Positions 1 through 4,844 of a stretch of DNA of 6,911 nt are shown piece by piece. The stretch lies in NCBI GenBank assembly GCA_003519445.1, contig DOWS01000053.1, positions 1-6,911 on the forward strand. Reading direction: 5' to 3'. The DNA is from Candidatus Daviesbacteria bacterium. Lineage in GTDB: Bacteria > Patescibacteriota > Microgenomatia > Daviesbacterales > UBA10151. The notes under the pieces are model-generated. The model was not told where the DNA came from, did not search any database, and worked only from the letters and a program-made list of their open reading frames with translations. Both the position numbers and the translations under genes were made by a program. How positions within the stretch are numbered: the first letter of the stretch is position 1; the number at the start of each line of letters is the position of its first letter.

Positions 1-243
1 ATCACCTGCATCTGCCCCGCTTTTGTCTTTTTTTCCACCTGCCTCCCCATTTTGGGCAACTAAAACTTTTTTGGAAACATATCTGTTTAATCCGTATAGA
101 TCAGAGGTTACTTCTACGAAGACATCCCCGCCTTTTCCGCCATTACCGCCGTCAGGACCTGCCCCTTTTTTATTGTGAAAAGAAACGCGACCCGTACCCC
201 CATGCCCTGCTTTAATAACAATATCCACATCATCAACTAACAT
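1..243 (-). CDS. obg: Obg family GTPase, N-terminal part (runs off the window)
   Basis: The gene reads on the minus strand from an ATG at 243-241 and is still open at base 1, so only the first 81 residues are visible. They form the glycine-rich Obg domain: a start of the type 'VDIVIKAGHGGTGRVSF' (residues 6-22), then the G-rich run PDGGNGGKGGD (30-40) followed by VFVEV, and the conserved NGEAGGKK-like stretch at 65-72. In the family this domain precedes a GTPase domain and binds the large ribosomal subunit during late assembly; Obg also links to stress signalling in several bacteria. The GTPase domain itself lies outside the window. The gene diverges from the Nudix-like gene. No Shine-Dalgarno site is seen before the ATG; a weak TAATAT lies 15 bases upstream (264-259). 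The family call is firm; the functional detail comes from the family. Confidence 0.93.
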   Translation of the reverse strand, partial: MLVDDVDIVIKAGHGGTGRVSFHNKKGAGPDGGNGGKGGDVFVEVTSDLYGLNRYVSKKVLVAQNGEAGGKKDKSGADAGD

Positions 244-274
244 AAAGGGAATGGTAGCATATTATTTTCAACTG

Positions 275-283
275 TGTTATACT
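275..283 (+). promoter_or_regulatory. Extended -10 promoter for the Nudix-like gene
   Basis: TGT followed by TATACT (278-283) is a good extended -10 element. A transcription start about 7 bases later falls on the in-frame GTG at 290, which would give a leaderless mRNA. No convincing -35 is visible (TAGCAT at 255-260 has the right spacing but little match), which is usual for extended -10 promoters. The element lies inside the frame if translation is assumed to begin at ATG 251, which is one reason to prefer 290. Confidence 0.6.
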
Positions 284-289
284 AAATTT

Positions 290-730
290 GTGCAAACCTC
301 ATTTTACGCCAGCGGGTTTCTTTACAGTATAAAAACCCACAGAATTCTCCTTGTCCAATCCCAACAAAAAGACAGTCCGGATTTTTTATGGTCTACTATT
401 GGAGGAGAAAGCAGTGCAGGGGAAGAAGCCCAAACAGCTTTTGCCCGGATTATAAATGAATTACTGGATATAAATTTAAAGACAAAAAACATTTATCCGG
501 TTTATGATTATTTCCATGATGGACGGGATAAAATTAATTATGTATTTTATGCCGCGGTAAATAGTCCCCGGGTTAACCGCCTTAAAAAAGGCACTTTTTC
601 ATGGGTGGGTTTTCATGAAACATCCAAGCTTCCTTTTACTGCCCATTCCAAACAGGATGTGATAGTTGGAGAACGGGTTATCAATGCCAAATGGCGGGCT
701 GATGAGGCTAAAAAAGCGCTTACAGCCTAG
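290..730 (+). CDS. Nudix-fold protein with a degenerate Nudix box
   Basis: This 146-residue protein has the layout of a single Nudix domain: an opening strand (FYASGFLYS), a LLVQ strand, the W-S-T-I-G-G-E turn, then the Nudix helix and a C-terminal half ending in a helix. Against the family signature Gx5Ex7REUxEExGU, the protein keeps G39, E45, R53 and E57. It has Ile54 in place of the REU glutamate, Leu58 in place of the second EE glutamate and Asp60 in place of the glycine. Nudix enzymes hydrolyse nucleoside diphosphates linked to another moiety using these glutamates and Mg2+, so activity here may be reduced, altered or lost. I place the start at GTG 290, where a TATACT box 6 bases upstream fits a leaderless message. 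The frame is open to an ATG at 251, which would add 13 residues that do not look like Nudix sequence. The stop (728-730) overlaps the end of convergent typA by 11 bases. Substrate unknown. Confidence 0.8.
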   Translation: MQTSFYASGFLYSIKTHRILLVQSQQKDSPDFLWSTIGGESSAGEEAQTAFARIINELLDINLKTKNIYPVYDYFHDGRDKINYVFYAAVNSPRVNRLKKGTFSWVGFHETSKLPFTAHSKQDVIVGERVINAKWRADEAKKALTA

Positions 731-2522
731 CTGTTAAATCAATTTTACGGATTCTGATATTTTTGGGGGTAACTTCCACAAACTCCTCGTCATTTATGTA
801 TTCAACCGCCTCCTCTAATCCCATTATTCTGGGAGCATCAAAATGCTCTGAGGTCCCCTCTCCGCTTGAGCGGTGATTTGTTTGGGCTTTTTCTTTGCAG
901 GCATTTACGGATATGTCCCCTGCCCGAGAGCTTTTTCCAATAACTTGACCCTTATAAACAGATATTCCGGGACCTATGAATAAAGTCCCCCTTTCTTGTA
1001 TGCCTGTTAAGGCGTAAAGCTTGGTGATACCGTTTTCGTGGGCTACCAAAGAACCACTGTCCCTGTCAAATGACTTTTGTATATCAGTACCAAATTCATG
1101 AAAACTTGTATTAAAAATTCCAAGGCCTTTTGTATCGGTTATAAACTCACTTCTGTAGCCAAAAAGTTCTTTGGTGGTAGCTATAAACTCCATGGTAACA
1201 ATTCCTTCAGTGCTTGTCATATCTTGAAGCTTTGCATGCCGAAGCCCCATTTTTTGCATCACCATTCCGGAAAATTGTTCAGGTACTTCAATATACACTT
1301 TTTCATACGGAGTCATAATTTTACCTTCCACGATTTTTTCTATTACCTGTGGGCGGGAAACCTGGAATTCATATCCTTCCCTGCGCAATCTCTCGATTAA
1401 AATGGAAAGATGCAGTTCTCCGCGTCCTGCTATAGTCCATCCTGAACCTGTCGAAGGATCCATTCGCAGCGCCACATCTTCTTCAACAGCCTTAAATAAT
1501 CTTTCCTGAATTTGGCGGGAAGTTTTAAACTCTCCTTCGCGTCCGGCAAAAGGGGAAGTGTTAACCCCAAAAGTCATCCTGACAGTGGGCTCTTCTATAA
1601 AAAGCAAAGGCAGGGCAGGAGTATTCATATTATCCACAATTGTTTCTCCGATTGTAATATTTGGTATGCCTGAAATAGCCACAATATCTCCGGCAAAAGC
1701 CTCTTTGCAGTCAACTTTTTCCAGTCCTTCAAAAGTCATTAAAGAAGTCAATTTATATTTAGATTTTACTCCGTCTGCGGAAATGTGGATTATTTCCTGG
1801 TTTTGAGAAAGTTTACCCTCAAAAATTCTGCCTGTGGCAATTCTTCCCTTAAAATTATCCGGCGAGGTGGAAGTTATCAGCATTTGCAAAGGTTTAGCGC
1901 TATCCCCTTTTGGTTCCGGCACATATTTTAGGATTGCCTCAAAAACAGGGGTGATGTCTGACATTTCTGCCAGACTTGCTTTGTCGCCAGCCAGTCCTTT
2001 TTTACCCGAGGCGTAAACAATTGGAAAATAGGCTGCAGCCTCGTTTGCCCCCAGTTCTATAAACAAATCAAAAGTTTTATTTACTACAAAGCTAGTCCTG
2101 CTGTCGGCCCTGTCGATTTTATTAATCACCACAATAATTTTTAACCCCATTTTTAAAGCCTGTTTTAGCACAAACCTGGTTTGGGGCATGGGGCCTTCTT
2201 TAGCATCAACAAGCAGTAAACAGCCGTCTGCCAGTTTTAAAACCCTTTCCACTTCCCCTCCAAAATCCGCATGTCCCGGAGTATCAATGATGTTAATTTT
2301 TACTCCTTTGTAAGAAACAGAGGCGTTTTTGGAGAAAATAGTGATGCCCCTTTCTTTTTCCAGCTCGTTGCTGTCCATGATTAAAGAGGTATCTGCCACA
2401 TCTTTGTTAAGTTTGGTTTTGGTCTGCTTTAGCAGGGCATCCACCAAAGTGGTTTTTCCATGGTCAACATGGGCAATAATGGCAATGTTCCGTACTCGTA
2501 GAGTCGTGCTTATATTTTTCAT
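720..2522 (-). CDS. typA: Ribosome-associated translational GTPase TypA/BipA
   Basis: This is a complete 600-residue TypA/BipA, close to the usual family length. The GTPase domain shows G1 AHVDHGKT (17-24), G2 GITI (59-62) after the switch I stretch, G3 DTPGH (80-84), G4 NKID (134-137) and a G5-like SGKKG (172-176). EF-G-like domains follow, and the TypA-specific C-terminal domain is recognised by HRSSGEG (550-556), PRIMGLEEAVEYI and EEFVEVTPKNIRIRK near the end. These C-terminal motifs separate it from LepA and EF-G. The family binds 70S ribosomes in the same site as EF-G and is linked to ribosome assembly, cold growth and stress adaptation. The start is the ATG at 2522-2520, preceded by TATAAT 8 bases away and no ribosome binding site. 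The gene ends inside the 3' end of the convergent Nudix-like gene. No key GTPase residue is missing. Confidence 0.98.
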   Translation of the reverse strand: MKNISTTLRVRNIAIIAHVDHGKTTLVDALLKQTKTKLNKDVADTSLIMDSNELEKERGITIFSKNASVSYKGVKINIIDTPGHADFGGEVERVLKLADGCLLLVDAKEGPMPQTRFVLKQALKMGLKIIVVINKIDRADSRTSFVVNKTFDLFIELGANEAAAYFPIVYASGKKGLAGDKASLAEMSDITPVFEAILKYVPEPKGDSAKPLQMLITSTSPDNFKGRIATGRIFEGKLSQNQEIIHISADGVKSKYKLTSLMTFEGLEKVDCKEAFAGDIVAISGIPNITIGETIVDNMNTPALPLLFIEEPTVRMTFGVNTSPFAGREGEFKTSRQIQERLFKAVEEDVALRMDPSTGSGWTIAGRGELHLSILIERLRREGYEFQVSRPQVIEKIVEGKIMTPYEKVYIEVPEQFSGMVMQKMGLRHAKLQDMTSTEGIVTMEFIATTKELFGYRSEFITDTKGLGIFNTSFHEFGTDIQKSFDRDSGSLVAHENGITKLYALTGIQERGTLFIGPGISVYKGQVIGKSSRAGDISVNACKEKAQTNHRSSGEGTSEHFDAPRIMGLEEAVEYINDEEFVEVTPKNIRIRKIDLTARL

Positions 2523-2530
2523 GACATATG

Positions 2531-2536
2531 ATTATA
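2531..2536 (-). promoter_or_regulatory. -10 box for typA
   Basis: On the minus strand a perfect TATAAT lies 8 bases before the typA ATG. This puts the expected transcription start within about two bases of the start codon, so the leader would be absent or nearly so. There is no TGn extension and no clear -35. A related imperfect copy of the surrounding sequence lies about 20 bases further upstream (2550-2563). Confidence 0.55.
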
Positions 2537-2571
2537 CGCTAAATTGGAAGATTATGCTAATTTACTCCTCC

Positions 2572-2589
2572 CGCCTGTTGGGATAGGCG
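2572..2589. other. Short inverted repeat between the 145-residue gene and typA
   Basis: CGCCT (2572-2576) and AGGCG (2585-2589) form a five-pair stem, with one extra G-U pair possible if the plus strand is transcribed, around a 6-8 base loop. It starts two bases past the TGA of the minus-strand 145-residue gene. It has no T-tract on either strand, so it is not a classical intrinsic terminator. It could be a weak mRNA 3' end structure or chance. Confidence 0.3.
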
Positions 2590-2591
2590 TG

Positions 2592-3029
2592 TCAATGAGG
2601 GATTGAGGTTTTTAATTCAACCTCACCATACATCGCTCCGTATAGATTAAAAGCACTCTTGGGATAAACAATTGAAGATCTTTGTGCAGTTAATGTTGCA
2701 TTAGAGGTATTACAACAGATAATTATCAGGACTGAAGCTGTCCCATCCATTCTATCTACCCACCCTTGTACGGAAAACTCTATGCCATCATCTGCAAATA
2801 ACCACTGACTATTCGGGACACTTTCATGCGCATGGAGTATCTTTAATCTATCTCTGAACCCCAAAGGAACCTGTGCTGCAAGAGCAAGTTCTTCAAGATC
2901 TCCTCCTAGATAGCCTACAATTTCCCGCTGAAACCTCCCTCCTTCTTCAAGAGTTTTGCCGTCGTAAAATTGATTAAATACCTCTTCTGATATAAAGAAT
3001 GTAGCGGATCCTAAATTAACCTCTTTCAT
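2592..3029 (-). CDS. Unrecognised 145-residue protein with HAH and CCN motifs
   Basis: I do not recognise this family. The protein is soluble-looking, with no signal peptide and no convincing membrane segment. An acidic N-terminal half (FISEEVFNQFYDGKTLEEGG) is followed by a short strand ending in HAHES (His66, His68). After about 35 residues a very hydrophobic strand VLIIICCN ends in Cys105-Cys106-Asn107, and then a YP-containing segment and GEVELK close the protein. A His after one strand and a Cys at the end of the next core strand is the order seen in caspase/CHAT-type proteases, but the usual GHG and DACxSG-like signatures are absent, so this is only a structural suggestion. The ATG at 3029-3027 has TATAAT 9 bases upstream and no ribosome binding site. 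The gene diverges from the 2H phosphoesterase gene and precedes typA on the same strand by 69 bases. Confidence 0.75.
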   Translation of the reverse strand: MKEVNLGSATFFISEEVFNQFYDGKTLEEGGRFQREIVGYLGGDLEELALAAQVPLGFRDRLKILHAHESVPNSQWLFADDGIEFSVQGWVDRMDGTASVLIIICCNTSNATLTAQRSSIVYPKSAFNLYGAMYGEVELKTSIPH

Positions 3030-3038
3030 TTGAGCCGT

Positions 3039-3047
3039 ATTATATCA
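3039..3047 (-). promoter_or_regulatory. Extended -10 promoter for the 145-residue protein gene
   Basis: Minus-strand TGA followed by a perfect TATAAT (3044-3039) is an extended -10 element 9 bases before the ATG. The predicted leader is only about 2-3 bases. It shares the 74-base divergent spacer with the promoter of the 2H phosphoesterase gene. Confidence 0.6.
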
Positions 3048-3088
3048 TTGCACTGTCTCTTGAATGATTTTTGCTTCCCCATAATAAG

Positions 3089-3097
3089 TGTTAGAAT
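3089..3097 (+). promoter_or_regulatory. Extended -10 promoter giving a leaderless 2H gene
   Basis: TGT plus TAGAAT (3092-3097) is followed by exactly six bases (GTAAAT) and then the ATG at 3104. The expected transcription start is the A of the ATG itself. No ribosome binding site is present. A weak TTGCTT (3071-3076) is the only -35 candidate. Confidence 0.65.
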
Positions 3098-3103
3098 GTA
3101 AAT

Positions 3104-3622
3104 ATGGCTAAATATACTTTGTGGGTTGTGCCCACTCCTCAAATTAAATCCATTCTGGAAAAAATTATTCTGGATTTAAGTGAAAAATACCAGGGGCCAA
3201 AATTTGAACCCCACATGACTTTGTTGGGAGATATTGAAACAAGCGAAGAAGAAATTCTTAAAAAATCAAAAGAGCTTGCCTCTATTGTCAAGCCTTTCAC
3301 TTGTGTTTTGGGTGAGATTTCCTTTTCCACAACTTATTTTCAAAATGTTTTTGTGAGGGTTAAATCAAGCGCTAATTTAATGGAAGCAAATCTGGCTGCA
3401 AAGCAAATTTTTAATGTGGGAAATAACCTGTTTATGCCCCATATCAGCCTTTTGTATGGAGAGCATGACATATCCACCCGGGAAAAAATAGCCTCAAAAA
3501 TACAGTTGCCGTCGGATATGTCATTTCAAGCGGAAAAAATTTCTGTGGTTACTTCCTTTTCCAAGAATCCACGGGATTGGCAGCATGTGGTAGAATTCTC
3601 ATTTAATGCGCGCCACAGTTGA
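3104..3622 (+). CDS. 2H phosphoesterase, cyclic phosphodiesterase-like
   Basis: This 172-residue protein carries the two HxT/Sx motifs that define the 2H superfamily: PHMTL (His37, Thr39) and PHISL (His113, Ser115), each within the expected strand. The opening YTLWVVP followed by FEPHMTLLGDI resembles the cyclic phosphodiesterase branch (plant and yeast CPDase) more than the LigT/ThpR 2'-5' RNA ligase branch. Enzymes of that branch open cyclic phosphates such as ADP-ribose 1'',2''-cyclic phosphate or 2',3'-cyclic nucleotides, using the two histidines as acid and base. Both catalytic motifs are intact, so activity is likely; the substrate in this organism is not shown. The last 17 bases overlap the start of the methyltransferase gene in another frame, and they follow a promoter-like box that lies within this gene. 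Confidence 0.88.
   Translation: MAKYTLWVVPTPQIKSILEKIILDLSEKYQGPKFEPHMTLLGDIETSEEEILKKSKELASIVKPFTCVLGEISFSTTYFQNVFVRVKSSANLMEANLAAKQIFNVGNNLFMPHISLLYGEHDISTREKIASKIQLPSDMSFQAEKISVVTSFSKNPRDWQHVVEFSFNARHS
3588..3596 (+). promoter_or_regulatory. Extended -10 promoter inside the 2H gene, for the methyltransferase
   Basis: TGG plus TAGAAT (3591-3596) lies in the last codons of the 2H phosphoesterase gene and 9 bases before the ATG at 3606. It would start transcription of the methyltransferase, cupin and flavoenzyme run with a leader of about 1-3 bases. No -35 with proper spacing is visible; TTGGCA at 3577-3582 is too close. Confidence 0.5.
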
Positions 3623-4427
3623 AGATTTGAGAGATGAAATCAAAATAGTGCGAGAAGTTGCTTTTTCAGAAGAGCAACAACCCAAAGATTATGTCATTTC
3701 CCGGGGAGTTGAGCCTTCTGCAACAGACAGGCCGCCCTGGACAACTTACGGATACAGGCAGGCTTTACCTAGACTGCTGGGACTTGATGTCATGGAATTT
3801 ATCCAGCAGGTGATCGACAGGAAAGGCAGGGCCAGAATTTTGGATGTCGGGTGTGGCAGCGGCAGATTTTTAGATCAATGCAAAAGAGGATATAGAAGGT
3901 ATGCTGATGGTCTTATCGCGCCGGGATGGAATGATAGAGTTGATTGCTTCGGGCTGACAGCCTGTTTGTACGGATTTGCAGAATCAAATAGCGTTTCTGC
4001 AGGCGTTAATTTCAAAATTGGGGACGCTCAAAATCTGACGCGGCTCTACCATGGACAATCATTTGATGTAATTACTGCTGTTCATGTAGCTCATCATGCG
4101 GCAGATCCTTGGGCGCTTTTTTCCGGGATGTATGAAAAACTGGCAGAAGAAGGCGGTTGTTTTGTCAGAGGTATACCTTTTAATTTGGTTGACGGAACAG
4201 ACACGGCCTTGGCAAATTATTTAAGAGCAAAGTATAGCGCAACATTAAATGAACCTTACTTTGACGGAAGAAATCCGGAGAGATGTGGTGACATATCCAT
4301 GATCAGAAAAATGGAAGTCCCCCTCGTGCTACCTCTTGAGTATGCAGGCATAAATGATAGACCTCTGGTTTCGAGGGTTCTTTATCGTTTTGATCCTGCG
4401 GTTGCTTTTAAACCTGTATTCGCTTAA
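3606..4427 (+). CDS. Class I SAM-dependent methyltransferase
   Basis: The 273-residue protein has a Rossmann-type methyltransferase core: motif I ILDVGCGSG (78-86) for binding SAM, the acidic FKIGDAQNL (136-144) expected near the adenine, and the motif IV region FDVITAVHVAHHAADP (153-168), followed by a helix and a GGCFVRG strand. About 75 residues precede the core, including YGYRQALPRLLG, and about 80 follow; both probably help bind the acceptor. The histidine pair at 163-164 is placed like acceptor-side residues in small-molecule methyltransferases. The acceptor cannot be named. The start is ATG 3606, which overlaps the 2H gene by 17 bases; no ribosome binding site is seen and a TAGAAT box lies 9 bases upstream. 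The cupin gene follows after 9 bases, so the two are probably one transcript. Confidence 0.85.
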   Translation: MRATVEDLRDEIKIVREVAFSEEQQPKDYVISRGVEPSATDRPPWTTYGYRQALPRLLGLDVMEFIQQVIDRKGRARILDVGCGSGRFLDQCKRGYRRYADGLIAPGWNDRVDCFGLTACLYGFAESNSVSAGVNFKIGDAQNLTRLYHGQSFDVITAVHVAHHAADPWALFSGMYEKLAEEGGCFVRGIPFNLVDGTDTALANYLRAKYSATLNEPYFDGRNPERCGDISMIRKMEVPLVLPLEYAGINDRPLVSRVLYRFDPAVAFKPVFA

Positions 4428-4436
4428 ATTAGAATA

Positions 4437-4844
4437 ATGAGTAATATACCTTATGTTAAGAAAGTGGAAAAGCCGTGGGGGTATGAACTGATTTTTACGA
4501 CAGATGACCTGCCTTACACCGGAAAACTGATGCACCTTAAAGCAGGTACCAGGCAATCTTTGCAAATCCATGACCAAAAAATTGAAACATATTATTTGGG
4601 TTCCGGCAAAGGCGGGGTTTTAATGGAAAATGATAAAGGTGAGCTGGAAAGCATTGAATTTGAAAAGAATAAAGGTTATACCACTAAAATTAACCAAAAA
4701 CACAGGATATTTGCCATAACCGATTGTGATATTCTGGAATTTTCCACCCCGGAAAAGGGGAATACTTTTAGGCTGGAAGATGATTATTCAAGACCTACGG
4801 AAACAGAGGAAATGAGAAAAGAACCAAACAGGGGTTGGAAATGA
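4437..4844 (+). CDS. Single-domain cupin, phosphomannose isomerase-like
   Basis: This 135-residue protein is one cupin barrel. VEKPWGYELIF (10-20) and SLQIHDQKIETYYLGSG (41-57) are the hallmarks of the type II mannose-6-phosphate isomerase/GDP-mannose pyrophosphorylase cupin and its small free-standing relatives. His45 and Glu50, with Gln43, and His89 in the INQKHRIF segment are the likely metal ligands; the second His of the classical HxH is Gln or Asp here. The tail (TEEMRKEPNRGWK) is polar and charged. In the family these domains isomerise or bind sugar phosphates, but many small members have other or unknown roles, so I do not call it manA. There is no ribosome binding site before ATG 4437; TAGAAT lies 1 base upstream and TTAAAT 7 bases upstream. 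It ends in an ATGA overlap with the flavoenzyme gene, which ties the two by translation. Confidence 0.85.
   Translation: MSNIPYVKKVEKPWGYELIFTTDDLPYTGKLMHLKAGTRQSLQIHDQKIETYYLGSGKGGVLMENDKGELESIEFEKNKGYTTKINQKHRIFAITDCDILEFSTPEKGNTFRLEDDYSRPTETEEMRKEPNRGWK
4830..4834 (+). promoter_or_regulatory. Ribosome binding site of the flavoenzyme gene
   Basis: AGGGG sits six bases before ATG 4841 and inside the 3' end of the cupin gene. It is the only clear Shine-Dalgarno site in the window. Together with the ATGA stop-start overlap (4841-4844) it favours ATG 4841 over an in-frame TTG at 4835. Confidence 0.65.

Noticed and set aside
1077..2586. Several plus-strand open frames opposite typA (for example 1077-1400, 1558-1806, 1834-2016, 2329-2586)
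   Set aside because: They lie antisense to a complete, well conserved GTPase gene, lack family motifs and lack the start-site signals seen at the real genes.
2572..2589. Inverted repeat as an intrinsic terminator
   Set aside because: The stem is only 5-6 pairs and no T-tract follows on either strand.
4835..4840. TTG at 4835 as the flavoenzyme start
   Set aside because: ATG 4841 makes an ATGA overlap with the cupin stop and sits six bases after AGGGG; the TTG would directly abut that site.
2592..4844. Alternative genetic code with TGA read as an amino acid
   Set aside because: TGA ends three genes at positions that fit their family lengths or the overlap with the next start, so the standard code explains the window.
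4437..4844. Calling the cupin a full mannose-6-phosphate isomerase (manA)
   Set aside because: It is a lone 135-residue cupin domain with a changed metal motif; the short relatives have varied roles.
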